Source: Actinocrispum wychmicini
GTDB lineage: Bacteria > Actinomycetota > Actinomycetes > Mycobacteriales > Pseudonocardiaceae
DNA length: 64,000 bases
Assembly: GCF_004345645.1 (NCBI RefSeq)
Contig: NZ_SLWS01000002.1
Coordinates: forward strand, 1,116,001-1,180,000
Direction: 5' to 3'
Shown here: positions 17,376-26,542 of the stretch, piece after piece
Position numbering within the stretch: the stretch's first letter is position 1
Layout: each line of letters starts with the position of its first letter
The notes under the pieces: model-generated
The model's input: only the letters and a program-made list of their open reading frames with translations
What the model was told of the DNA's origin: nothing
Databases searched by the model: none
Position numbers and translations under genes: made by a program

Positions 17376-18396
17376 GCGGACACTGCACCGAATCTGGGTC
17401 GACACGCTCGGACACGCGAGCTTCGGCCTGAACGACGAATTCTCTGCCGTCGGCGGCGACCACGAGTCGGCGGCCGCGATGTGGCGGCTCGTCCGGCGGC
17501 GATTCGGCTGTGACATCAGTCCCGACACCGGCGGTGAACCCCTCACCATCGGGGCTCTCGGGCTGATCCTGCGAGGAAGTGCGACGCCGACGGAAAACCG
17601 GGCACTCGTGCGGCTGCGGCCCGGCCACGGTGACGAGTATCCGAGTCTCTACTGTTTCCATCCGCTGGGCGGAAGCATCGCGAGATATGCCGACCTCGTC
17701 GACATGCTCGACGACCGGCTGCCCGTGCACGGTCTCCAGTCCGTCGGTCTCGCACCAGGATATGAACCCGACAGGACCATCAACGAGATGGCCACGCGTT
17801 ACGCGGCGGAGATCGCGCCGACCGCACCGAACGGGCCCATTGTGTTGCTGGGCTACTCACTCGGGGGAACTCTCGCCTTCGAAACGGCCCGGCAACTCCG
17901 TGCGCGGTTCAGGTACCCGATTCACATCGTGATGGTCGATGTCACCCCCTCGTTCACGCCGACCGACGCCGCCGCGACGGCCTACGACGCGCTCGCCAAC
18001 TCGGCACTGGGCATCGGCCTCGACGTCGCCCCCCTCATCGGGCTGGCCCGGGACGAAGCGTTGCGACGGATTCGCGCCGAAGCCGCCGGCCAGGGGATTC
18101 TCCCGGCGAACTTCAGCCTCGACCGCCTGCGCAAGTTCGCGGAAGTGTGCGAGATCAACGGATCGGCCGCCGACGCGTACATCCCTCGTTACCTCGGCGG
18201 CGATCTCACGCTCTTCCGGTCCTCCGGCCATATCGGCGAACCCGACGATCTTGGCTGGGGCGGGTACGTCGACCACGTGACCACGCACGTTCTCGACGGA
18301 GACCACCACCAGATCATGGAGACCGAGGGCCTGGCCGTCATCGCCGGCGAACTCGAGAGTTCGATCCTCGCCAGGGGACTGTGCCATGCGGCCTGA
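17344..18396 (+). CDS. carrier-like domain fused to thioesterase; carrier serine missing
   Basis: A 350-residue two-domain protein. Residues about 8-75 fold like a carrier protein (FGLNDEFSAVGGDHESAA), but the position of the phosphopantetheine Ser in GGDS is His (GGDH), so it should not be primed; a Ser two residues later is out of register. Residues about 95-340 are an alpha/beta-hydrolase thioesterase with nucleophile motif GYSLGG and a late catalytic His in DGDHHQIM. The ATG follows a strong GAGGGGGAAACC site inside the end of the ATP-grasp gene. The dead carrier could serve as a docking or recognition module for the free-standing carrier; that is inference. Confidence 0.85.
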   Translation: MTSATRFTSVERTLHRIWVDTLGHASFGLNDEFSAVGGDHESAAAMWRLVRRRFGCDISPDTGGEPLTIGALGLILRGSATPTENRALVRLRPGHGDEYPSLYCFHPLGGSIARYADLVDMLDDRLPVHGLQSVGLAPGYEPDRTINEMATRYAAEIAPTAPNGPIVLLGYSLGGTLAFETARQLRARFRYPIHIVMVDVTPSFTPTDAAATAYDALANSALGIGLDVAPLIGLARDEALRRIRAEAAGQGILPANFSLDRLRKFAEVCEINGSAADAYIPRYLGGDLTLFRSSGHIGEPDDLGWGGYVDHVTTHVLDGDHHQIMETEGLAVIAGELESSILARGLCHAA

Positions 18397-19354
18397 CCAG
18401 AACAGGCTGGCAGCGCTGGAGTCCGAACAGAGCCGCGCGGTGGAGATCGGCGAGGCCGGTGACCCACGACAAGCCGTGGCACTGCTCGAAGATCTGCTGC
18501 GCACCTATGTCCACGAGTTCGGCGACGATCACCTGGGAACGCTCGACGCCCGGGAGGAACTCGTCCATTGGATCGGTGAGGCAGGCGACCCGTTGGCCGC
18601 GGCGGCCGAGACCCGGAAGGTGCTCGACATCCGGCGGCGGGTGCAGGGGACCGACCACCCGAAGACGCTCTACACATGGCACACGCTCACGTACTGGACG
18701 GGTGAGTCCGGCCATCCAAGGTCGGCGGCCGAGATGTCCGCGGAACTGCTCCCCCTGCGCGAGAAGGTGCTCGGCGCGGAACATCCGGAGACCCTCGTCA
18801 CCCGGCACCGGGCCGCGTACTGGACCGGTGAGGCGGGCGATCCCGGGATCGCCGCCGAGGCACTGCGTGAGCTGCTGCCCATCCGCGAACGAGTGTTGGG
18901 TGCCGAACACCCGCACACACTGACCACCCGACACGAACTCGCCCGCCGGATCGGGGAATCCGGCGATCCGGAAGCCGCCACCGAGGCACTGCGCGAGCTG
19001 CTGCCCATCCGCGAACGGGTGCTGGGTGCCGAACACCCGCACACACTGACCACCCGACACGAACTCGCCCGATGGGTCGGGCAAGCGGGGGATCCGCGGG
19101 CTGCCGCCGACATGCTGCGCGAACTGCTGCCGCTGAGGCAGCGAGCCCAGGGGGTGACCCATCCCCGAACGCTGACGACCAGCCACGAACTCGCGTTCTG
19201 GCTGGCGGAGACCGGTGCAGTCGCCGAAGCCCTTGTGGTGCTCGACGATCTCCTCCCGGTGCGCGCGGAGAAGCTCGGCGACGACCACCCGCACACCATC
19301 GCCACCGCCGAGCTGCGTACCAGGCTTCGCGACCGAAAGGAGCGCGACCGGTGA
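18386..19354 (+). CDS. tetratricopeptide-repeat protein (TPR_10/kinesin-light-chain type)
   Basis: A 322-residue protein built of about seven 42-residue TPR units with the consensus LPIRERVLGAEHPHTLTTRH. There is no catalytic domain, signal peptide or membrane span. Two central units are almost identical at the DNA level (126-bp period), showing recent internal duplication. The gene overlaps both neighbours in the operon, so the protein is probably a scaffold or partner for the carrier or the thioesterases. Such repeats in actinomycetes are often the C-terminal part of NB-ARC regulators; here they stand alone. Confidence 0.85.
   Translation: MRPDQNRLAALESEQSRAVEIGEAGDPRQAVALLEDLLRTYVHEFGDDHLGTLDAREELVHWIGEAGDPLAAAAETRKVLDIRRRVQGTDHPKTLYTWHTLTYWTGESGHPRSAAEMSAELLPLREKVLGAEHPETLVTRHRAAYWTGEAGDPGIAAEALRELLPIRERVLGAEHPHTLTTRHELARRIGESGDPEAATEALRELLPIRERVLGAEHPHTLTTRHELARWVGQAGDPRAAADMLRELLPLRQRAQGVTHPRTLTTSHELAFWLAETGAVAEALVVLDDLLPVRAEKLGDDHPHTIATAELRTRLRDRKERDR
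18857..19108 (+). repeat. 126-bp tandem duplication inside the TPR gene
   Basis: Copy one starts at 18857 and copy two at 18983. The first 90 or so bases differ at only a few third-codon positions; the 3' parts diverge. It encodes neighbouring TPR units. Confidence 0.8.
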
Positions 19355-20175
19355 CCGGACTCGCGACTCTCGCCCCTACGCTGACATCCGACTTCGATTC
19401 GCTGTGGAACGCACGAACGCCTTCCGCGCAACGCGGGCAATGCCTGGTTCCCGTCTCGCCTGGAAGCGGTTCGCCGGTGTTCTGCGTGCATTGGGGGTCG
19501 GGCAACATCCGCTTCATCCGCGAGACGACGAACCGGTGGAGCAACGGCCGGCCTGTTCTCGGCTTTGAAGCCGTTGGGCTCTACGACAACGCACGCCCGC
19601 TGCTGTCGGTGACCGAGATGGCCGACCGGTACCTTCGCGAACTGCTCGCGGCACAGCCACGTGGGCGCTACACGTTGGTCGGGCTGTGCTCCGGATCGCA
19701 CATCGCGTTCGAGATGGCACGTCGCCTGACAGCGATCGGCGAAGAGGTCGACGTTCTGGCCGTCGTCAACGGCGTCTGTCCGGGGGTCTCAGTGTCCCGG
19801 CCGGAATGGGAACTCGCTGATATCTATGAGCTTCGCCTCGCCGGCCTGCGCCGGGACTTCGGCGTCGCCGATCTTGACCCGCACATTCCCCGGATCATGG
19901 CCGACCTCAAGCTCCGCGGCTGGATCGACGAAGACGCGCGGCGCGAGGACTTCTATCCGCACCAACTTCTGTGGGCCACGGCCGCGTTCGCCCAGGAGCA
20001 CTACACCACCGAGCCGTACCACGGCCCGCTGCACGTCTTCAGATCATCCGACATCCGTGGCCCGGGCGCGGTGCCGTGGACCAGTGTGGCGCCGCGAGCC
20101 GAATCCACGATCCTCGACGCCGCGGACAGCGTCGAGGTGCTGAAGCACTCTGCCTTCGCTCGGCTCTTCGCCTGA
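19351..20175 (+). CDS. discrete thioesterase with cysteine nucleophile
   Basis: A 274-residue alpha/beta-hydrolase thioesterase. Aligning its elbow GLCSGSHIAFEMARRL with GYSLGGTLAFETARQL of the TE two genes upstream places Cys exactly where Ser normally is. A late His (VLKHSAF) can complete the site. Cys-nucleophile TEs are rare; ObiF, which forms the obafluorin beta-lactone from a beta-hydroxy amino acid, is the best-known case, and threonine is the predicted building block here. The GTG at 19351 overlaps the TPR stop (GTGA) and follows a GAAAGGAGCG site; the longer frame upstream is a shadow of the TPR gene. Confidence 0.87.
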   Translation: MTGLATLAPTLTSDFDSLWNARTPSAQRGQCLVPVSPGSGSPVFCVHWGSGNIRFIRETTNRWSNGRPVLGFEAVGLYDNARPLLSVTEMADRYLRELLAAQPRGRYTLVGLCSGSHIAFEMARRLTAIGEEVDVLAVVNGVCPGVSVSRPEWELADIYELRLAGLRRDFGVADLDPHIPRIMADLKLRGWIDEDARREDFYPHQLLWATAAFAQEHYTTEPYHGPLHVFRSSDIRGPGAVPWTSVAPRAESTILDAADSVEVLKHSAFARLFA

Positions 20176-20193
20176 CCAGAACGGGAAAAACGA

Positions 20194-21444
20194 ATGTCAC
20201 TGTCCACAGTGGTACCCAGGTCCCGGACCGAGCGGATCCTCGCCGCGGGGGCGTTGGCGGACTCGGTCGGAACGGGTCTCTACACCACGGCCGGAATCAT
20301 CTTCTTCACCCGTTTCGTCGGCCTGAGCGCGGCCGAGGTCGGTCTGGGAATGGCCATCGCGGGCGTCGCCGGCTTCCTGGCCGCCGTCCCGCTGGGACAC
20401 CTGGCCGATCGGTGGGGCGCTCGCGACGTCGCCGTCGGCCTTGCCCTCATCCAGTCGGTTCTCATGGCCGCGTTCGCGATCGTTCAGTCGTTCACGGGTT
20501 TCGTCGTCGTGGTGATGCTGTTCTGCGCGGCGGAACGGGGCACGTGGACCGCCCGCTCGGCCATGGTCGCCGGTCTCGTGCCCGCCGAGTCGCGAGTTCG
20601 TGCGCAGGCCTACATGCGCAGTGTGTTCAACCTGGGAGTGGCCGTTGGCGCCCTGCTCGCCGGTGCCGCCCTCCAGGCCGACAGCAAAGGCCTCTACCTC
20701 GCGGTCATCCTCGGCAACGCCGCCTCCTTCGCGATCTACGCGGCGTTCGCCAGTCGGCTCCCCCGTATCGCCGGCCTGGCCACCGCCACCACGAGGTCGC
20801 TCAAGGATGTCCTGCCGGTCCTGCGCGACTGGCCGTACCTGAGTCTCGGGTTGCTCAACGGCTTCCTGTCCATCCACGCGACCGTTCTGCTGATCGGCCT
20901 GCCCTTGTGGCTCAGTGAGCACACATCCGCCCCGCGCGTGATGATCTCGTGGCTGTTCCTCCTCAACACCGTGATGGCCGTCCTGCTCCAAGTGCGGGCG
21001 AGCCGCGGATCCAACACAGTGCGGGGGGCGGCGCGGGCGCTCGCCTTGTCGGCGGGCGCCACCGCCACCGCGTGCCTCCTGTTCGCCCCCGCCGCGAACC
21101 TCCCGGCCTGGGCCGCCGTCGGGCTTCTCGGCGCGGGGACCGTCGTGCTCACCGTGGGAGAGCTCCTCCAGTCGGCCGGAAGCTGGGGGCTTTCCTTCGG
21201 GCTGACCCGAGGCGAGGCCCACGGAAGCCACCAGGGAGCGTTCTCGCTCGGCGACTCGCTCAAGGACATCCTCGGTCCGATGCTGGTCATCTCGGTCGCG
21301 ATCGCCCTTGGTCCGGTCGGCTGGCTGGTCCTGGCCGCCCTGTTCGCCGCCGGCGGCCTGCTGGTCACACCGGCGACCCGGTGGGCCGAGGCGCACGGTT
21401 CACGAACGACGACACCGGTCCTCGCAGTCGCCGGCGTCCGATGA
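20194..21444 (+). CDS. MFS transporter
   Basis: A 416-residue major facilitator with about 12 membrane spans. The loop between helices 2 and 3 carries the MFS motif GHLADRWGARDV. It follows the thioesterase by 18 bp and is the last gene of the operon, so it is the likely exporter of the product. It converges on the DAHP synthase gene with only 11 bp between stops. Confidence 0.9.
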   Translation: MSLSTVVPRSRTERILAAGALADSVGTGLYTTAGIIFFTRFVGLSAAEVGLGMAIAGVAGFLAAVPLGHLADRWGARDVAVGLALIQSVLMAAFAIVQSFTGFVVVVMLFCAAERGTWTARSAMVAGLVPAESRVRAQAYMRSVFNLGVAVGALLAGAALQADSKGLYLAVILGNAASFAIYAAFASRLPRIAGLATATTRSLKDVLPVLRDWPYLSLGLLNGFLSIHATVLLIGLPLWLSEHTSAPRVMISWLFLLNTVMAVLLQVRASRGSNTVRGAARALALSAGATATACLLFAPAANLPAWAAVGLLGAGTVVLTVGELLQSAGSWGLSFGLTRGEAHGSHQGAFSLGDSLKDILGPMLVISVAIALGPVGWLVLAALFAAGGLLVTPATRWAEAHGSRTTTPVLAVAGVR

Positions 21445-21455
21445 CCCGCCCGGAC

Positions 21456-22295
21456 TCAGACGTCGCTGGCGGCCGACTGCAGTACCTGCTCGCCGAACCC
21501 GGACGGCCAGCCATCGATCGAGGTGATGATGGCCTTCAGGGCATGTGGGTGCAGCGCCTGCCGAGAGTCGGTCCAGGACTCGTCAGGGTCCGGGTGCGCC
21601 TCGATGATCAGTCCGTCCGCGCCGGCCGCGACCGCCGCGAGGGCCAACGGCGCCACCCACTCCCGCCTGCCGGCCGCGTGGCTCGGGTCGACGATGATCG
21701 GGAGGTCACACAGCGACCGCATCACGGGAATCGCCGAGATGTCGAGCGTGTTGCGGACCTCGGTGTTGAACGTCCTGATCCCCCGTTCGCAGAGGATGAC
21801 CTGCTCGTTCCCCTCAGCCCGGATGTAGTGCGCGGCACCCAGCCATTCGTCGTAGGTCGCCGAGAAGCCCCGTTTGAGAATGACGGGCAGCCCCGCTCGG
21901 CCGACCGCCTGCAGAAGCCGGCTGTTGTACATGGAACGGGTCCCGATGAGGAACCCGTGGACATAGGGAACGAGTCGCTCGACGTCCTGCTCGCCCAACG
22001 GTTCCGAGATGATCGGCAGCCCTGTGGCCGCCCGTGCCTCGGCGAGCAGCGGCAGACCGGCGTCGCCAATACCCTGAAACCGGTCCGGCCACGACCGAGG
22101 CTTGTGCACACACCCCCGCAGCACCGTCGCACCCGCCTCAGCCGCCGCCACCGCGTGCTTGACATAGTCGGTCTCAACGGAGCACGGTCCCGCGATAACC
22201 GGCACACTGCCGAGACCGAACACCACATCCCCAATGCGCACCGGCGTGACCCTGCGCAGACCATCCCGCGCACCATCGTCCGACACTCCCACCAT
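21456..22295 (-). CDS. aroF: 3-deoxy-7-phosphoheptulonate synthase (DAHP synthase, type I beta)
   Basis: A 279-residue DAHP/KDO8P synthase. Visible active-site blocks: AGPCSVE, RGCVHKPRSWPDRFQGIG, LKRGFSATYDEWL, ERGIRTF and IIVDPSHAAGRR. It condenses PEP and erythrose-4-phosphate, the first shikimate step. It lacks an ACT or chorismate-mutase domain, so it may be feedback-insensitive, as extra copies in biosynthetic clusters often are. I placed the start at the ATG at 22295, which follows GGGGAGAG with normal spacing; the open frame back to 23402 is antisense to the regulator gene. A cluster copy implies a shikimate-derived aromatic building block. Confidence 0.88.
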   Translation of the reverse strand: MVGVSDDGARDGLRRVTPVRIGDVVFGLGSVPVIAGPCSVETDYVKHAVAAAEAGATVLRGCVHKPRSWPDRFQGIGDAGLPLLAEARAATGLPIISEPLGEQDVERLVPYVHGFLIGTRSMYNSRLLQAVGRAGLPVILKRGFSATYDEWLGAAHYIRAEGNEQVILCERGIRTFNTEVRNTLDISAIPVMRSLCDLPIIVDPSHAAGRREWVAPLALAAVAAGADGLIIEAHPDPDESWTDSRQALHPHALKAIITSIDGWPSGFGEQVLQSAASDV

Positions 22296-22417
22296 GAACT
22301 CTCCCCAGATCGCGAGCACGTCAACCTGCCCCATTTCGAGCGATAGTAGCCCGGCCGGCCCATGACGCGTGGCGGAGATCCTCAATGGACACTGACGCGC
22401 AGCTGACGGCCACGACT

Positions 22418-22427
22418 TGTCATGACA
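22418..22427. promoter_or_regulatory. TGTCATGACA palindrome between aroF and the XRE regulator
   Basis: A 10-bp perfect palindrome in the 199-bp divergent gap, 68 bp before the regulator start. It may be an operator for the XRE-type protein; short palindromes arise by chance, so this is tentative. Confidence 0.3.
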
Positions 22428-22494
22428 TGTGTTGAGCGGAAACGCATCGCGGTGGACATGTGGCACACTTCCGCACTCGGGTTGAGGGGGCGCG

Positions 22495-24779
22495 ATGACG
22501 AGCCGGTTTGACGCGTTGCTGCGACAGCGGCGACTTGAGGTGGGGATGACCCAGCGACAGTTGGCCGAACGCTCCGGTGTGTCTCTGCGCACCATCAGCA
22601 GGCTCGAGGCCAGCCAGGGTGGGGATCCGCGGGTGGGCACGGTGGGCCTGGTGGCCGACGCCCTGGGGTTGGGGCACGAGCAGCGGGAAGAGCTGCTGGC
22701 CGCCGCTGTCGGCGCCGTCGGCGGCCAGGCCAGGCCGGCGCCCCGGCAGCTGCCCGCGCCGCCGGCGCTGTTCGTGGGCCGCGACCGCGAGCTGGCCGCT
22801 GTGACCGCTGCCCTGGATGAGCAGGCCACGGCCGGGGCGACGGTGGTGATCTCCGCGATCGGCGGCGGGGCGGCATCGGCAAGACCTGGCTGGCGCTGCG
22901 GTGGGCCTACCAGAGCCTGGACCGGTTCCCGGACGGGCAGTTGTTCGTCGACCTGCGCGGCTACGCCCCCGGTGGGACGTCGATGCCGTCGGCGGAGGCG
23001 GTGCGAGGACTCCTCGACGCCCTCGGTGTCGCCCCCGCCGGTGTCCCCACCGCCCTGGACGCTCAGGTCGCGTTGTACCGCAGCCTGGTGTCCGACAAGC
23101 GGATGCTGATCCTGTTGGACAACGCCCGCGACACCGAGCACGTCACTCCACTGTTGCCCGGCGGATCGACGTGCACCGTGGTGGTGACCAGCCGCGACCG
23201 ACTCACTGGCCTGATCGCCGCGCACGGGGCTCGCCCGGTGCCCCTGGACGTCTTCGATGACGCCGACGCCCGCGAGCTGCTGGCCCACCGTCTCAGCCGC
23301 CAGCGGCTGGCGGCCGAACCCGAGGCGGTCGACGAACTCCTGGCCTACTGCGCCGGGCTGCCGCTCGCGCTGGCGGTGGTCGCCGCCCGCGCCGCACTCC
23401 ACCCCGACATCCCGGTGGCCGCGCTGGCCGCCGAACTACGCGACGCCGCCGGCCGCCTCGGCGCCCTGGACACTGGCGGCCCGACCGCCAGCGTCCGCGC
23501 CGCACTGTCCTGGACTCATGACGCGCTCACCAGCGAGCAGGCCGAGGTGTTCGCGTTGCTGGGCCTGGCCCCAGGGCCGGACATCAGCCTGCCCGCCACC
23601 GCCAGCCTCACCGCCCTGCCCGACCACAGGACGCGGTCTGCCCTATTGGCGCTGGAGCGGGTGTCGCTTGTCCAGCAGCACGTTCCCGGCCGCTACCGGA
23701 TGCACGACCTGGTCAAGCTCTTCGCCACCGACCACGCCCTGACCGAGCGGGCGCGGGACACAGCGCTGCGCCGACTGGCCGACTTCTACCTGCACACCGG
23801 GTTCGCCGGCGGCCAACTGCTCGACCCACACCGTCAACCGATCCAACCCGACCTCCCAGCGCCCGGGTGCCGCCCCCGAACGCTGTCTGACCGCGCGGCG
23901 GCCATCAGGTGGTTCGACGCCGAGCACCGCAACCTGCTTGCCACGCAACGACTCGCCGCCGAACGCACCTGGCGTCGCCAGGTGTGGCAGATGGCCTGGG
24001 CGCTCAACGACTTCCTGTGGCACCAGGGGCACAGCCGCGACTTTCTGGCCGTGTGGTCGGCCGCCCTGGCCGCGGCCGACCACCTCGCCGACCCCGTCGC
24101 GCAAAGCCTTGCCCACCGCGGCCTCGGTCGGGTCCACGCCCTGCTCGGCCAGCACGACCAGGCACAGGACCACCTGCACCGCGCCTTGGCCCTGGCCCAG
24201 CACGCCAACGACCCACACAGCCAAGGCCATGCCCACCGGTATCTCGCGTGGGCCTGCGACCAGCGAGGGGACTATGGGCAGGCGCTGCGGCACGAGGCCG
24301 CCGCCCTGCGCCTGTTCCAGACACTGGACCTACCCGCCTGGGAAGGCGACGTGCTGAACATGATGGGCTGGAGCGCGGCCCTGGGCGGCGAGCACGACCG
24401 GGCCCGCGAACACTGCGAGGCCGCGCTCGCCCTGCTCGAACACCACCACTTCCCCCTCGCCGTCGTGGCCACCCTGGACAGCCTGGGCTACATCGCCCGC
24501 CACACCGGCCAACACGCTGACGCCCTGGACTACTACCAGCAGGCCCACACCCAGTGCCGCGATCTCGGCCACACCGTCTTCGAGGCCGAGATCCTCGACG
24601 GGCTGGGCCACTCACACCTCGCGCTCGACCAGCGCGAGCACGCCCGCGCCGCCTGGCGACAAGCGCTGGATCTGTACCAGGCCCAACACCGCGCCGCAGA
24701 TGCCGACCGCGTCCACCAACAACTGACCGCTCTCAACACCAGCCAACCCGCCGAACAGGCTCACCCGGTCACCACGTAG
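22495..24779 (+). pseudogene. XRE-HTH/NB-ARC/TPR regulator, frameshifted in the P-loop
   Basis: The first frame (22495 to about 22870) encodes an XRE helix-turn-helix (RRLEVGMTQRQLAERSGVSL) and the start of an NTPase. The second frame, entered near 22871, continues as KTWLALRWAYQ, then NB-ARC elements (MLILLDNARDTEHV, CTVVVTSRDRL, GLPLALAVVAAR) and about six TPRs to 24779. Adding one base in the GGGGC/GGC run near 22871 restores GGxGIGKT, the Walker A motif. So either the gene is broken by a 1-bp deletion or the base was missed in sequencing. The intact form would be a nucleotide-switched transcription factor of the AfsR-like kind, probably for the neighbouring operon. It overlaps the next gene's 3' end by 19 bp. 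Confidence 0.85.
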
Positions 24780-26542
24780 CCCAGTCGCTCGGACTTGACG
24801 TCGTCTGAACAGCGGGACTCCAGGGTGTCATAGCTGGCGCCAAAGTACTTGTGGGCGCACCGGTAGAGCGGGGCACTGGGGTGTGCCTCCGGCGGCGAGG
24901 AGAAGATCCAGCCAAGGTCAGCGGTCTTGGTGAACTCGGACGGGCAGGTCCCCGAGTCCACAGTGGTGCGCTCCGCGCCCCAGTCCTCCTCGCACGCGAT
25001 GAGCAGGCGAGTGCCCGGGTAGGAGCGCGTGGCGATCTGACCGAGTGTCGCCGTCTGGCGATAAGGAGGGTCGTGCTGTGGTGGCGGCCGCTGGGATGTG
25101 GTGGTGTAGTACTTGGCCCTGGTGTGCTCGCCCTCGGCGGTGTAGCTGAGCAACGGGATGAGTTGCAAGGCGGGCGGCCCGGACGGCTGAGGCACGCTGA
25201 CGGTGGTGGTGAACGTCGTGGTGGACGGCGGCGCGGTTGGCTTGACAGCAACCGGCGCCAACGACGCAGATGAGGCGGGCGCAGTGCTCCTGGTGACCGG
25301 CGACGCCGACGATGTGATGGGAAGTGCCACGGACACGTTGGCCACCGCGCCGCTGTCACTGTTGACCACCAACAGGTGAGAACCGTCCGCACTGTCCACA
25401 TAGATCCGGCCGTCCTCGCCGCGGGACGCCCTCGGCGCCCCGCCTTCGCCGGGCACCTTCGTGGTGCTCTTGAGCGCCCCGTTGCTGTCGTAGGTGAGCA
25501 GTTCGTTGCGAGTCTGGTCGACCAGCGCGATGGTCCGCTCGGACACGACCGGCGCGGCGAACTTGCCGTCCTTGGGCAGGTCGACCGCTACCGGCTTCAC
25601 CGCAGGGCGGTTGGCCAGCCCGGCGGTGTCGATCAGGTGCAGCCGGTTGTGCTCCGGGTCGAGAGCCGCCAACCAGCCGTCCACGGTGCCTGTGGCGATC
25701 TGGGCCGTCACCGGCAGGTCAACGCCGATCGCGGTGGACTCGCCGAACCCGTCCTTGCCGATGACACGCACCGTCTTCGACGTGATGTCCACGACCGTCG
25801 GCCGGTCGTCCACGACGGTCAACGACCCGGCGTGCCCCTCGGGCAACTGCGCGGGGCAAGCCAGCCGGATGGCCGCCTTGGGCAGGTCACACAGCGAACC
25901 GGTGTCGATCCGGTGCACCCACACGGTGGCCCCGTCAGGGCCATGCTCCCCGGTGGCCACCGGAGTCGACAGCGGGCCACCAGCGGGGACCGTCGCGGCC
26001 GGGTCACCGAGCCGGACGATCTGACCGGCGTTGCGGTACACCAGGTACGGGCCGCCCGCGACCTCCAGCACGGCCGGCTGTTCGACGGCCGGGGGTGTGC
26101 TGGCGTTGTCCACGCTCAGGGTGGACTTGTCGAACTCGGTGATCCTGGACCGCTCGACCACGTAGCCGGCGCGGTCGCCCTGGACGACCTGGCTGCCGCG
26201 CTCGACGCCAGGCACCGGGACCTGGGCGTCCACCTGGTTGGTCGATCCGTCCACATGGAACGCCGACTGCAGCCCGTCGTGGAACACCCAGTGCCCCACC
26301 TGGATGAAGTCAAGGCCGGGCGGAGTGGCGGCCTGGCCGGACACGGCCACGCCGACCAGCCCGGCGCTGCCCACCATCAGCACAGCGACCGCGAGCCGGG
26401 TCCGCGCGGTGGCGAACTGCGGGTGCCGGAGTGGTTTGGGGGACGAGGCACACCGCGCCCGATGAGGGGAATCAGAGACCAGCCCCCGCAGCACGTTGTC
26501 GTGGGATCGCGATGTCTGATCAGCCAACCCTCGCCCCTCCAA
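24761..26542 (-). CDS. membrane-anchored extracytoplasmic protein, beta-propeller-like, function unknown
   Basis: Up to 593 residues. A cytoplasmic N-terminus of about 45 residues leads to one membrane span (TRLAVAVLMVGSAGLVGVAV); everything after is outside. Residues about 75-400 consist of irregular repeats with GxVDGWLAALDP, DQTRNELLTYD and EDGRIYVDSADG, like a WD/YVTN-type propeller. A Pro/Thr/Ser linker (about 410-460) precedes a Cys-containing C-terminal domain with pairs C...C (IACEED, GTCPSEF, YRCAHK, SRCSDD). I do not recognise a catalytic site. The TTG at 26542 is the longest start; a GTG some 18 codons in is an alternative. Confidence 0.7.
   Translation of the reverse strand: MEGRGLADQTSRSHDNVLRGLVSDSPHRARCASSPKPLRHPQFATARTRLAVAVLMVGSAGLVGVAVSGQAATPPGLDFIQVGHWVFHDGLQSAFHVDGSTNQVDAQVPVPGVERGSQVVQGDRAGYVVERSRITEFDKSTLSVDNASTPPAVEQPAVLEVAGGPYLVYRNAGQIVRLGDPAATVPAGGPLSTPVATGEHGPDGATVWVHRIDTGSLCDLPKAAIRLACPAQLPEGHAGSLTVVDDRPTVVDITSKTVRVIGKDGFGESTAIGVDLPVTAQIATGTVDGWLAALDPEHNRLHLIDTAGLANRPAVKPVAVDLPKDGKFAAPVVSERTIALVDQTRNELLTYDSNGALKSTTKVPGEGGAPRASRGEDGRIYVDSADGSHLLVVNSDSGAVANVSVALPITSSASPVTRSTAPASSASLAPVAVKPTAPPSTTTFTTTVSVPQPSGPPALQLIPLLSYTAEGEHTRAKYYTTTSQRPPPQHDPPYRQTATLGQIATRSYPGTRLLIACEEDWGAERTTVDSGTCPSEFTKTADLGWIFSSPPEAHPSAPLYRCAHKYFGASYDTLESRCSDDVKSERLGYVVTG

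Noticed and set aside
18857..19108. CRISPR-like repeats
   Set aside because: The 126-bp period is in frame, encodes TPR units and has no spacers. No CRISPR array or cas gene was seen anywhere in the window.
20197..21396. 399-codon minus-strand frame opposite the MFS transporter
   Set aside because: Charged, low-complexity translation without hydrophobic core or motif; the plus strand encodes a convincing 12-helix transporter.
22860..22885. Programmed ribosomal frameshift in the NB-ARC regulator
   Set aside because: No clear slippery heptamer with downstream structure; the shift falls in a G-rich run where indels are common, so mutation or sequencing error is simpler.
21456..23402. DAHP synthase extended to 648 residues
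   Set aside because: The extra N-terminal part is antisense to the XRE regulator. A ribosome site and ATG at 22295 give the normal enzyme length.
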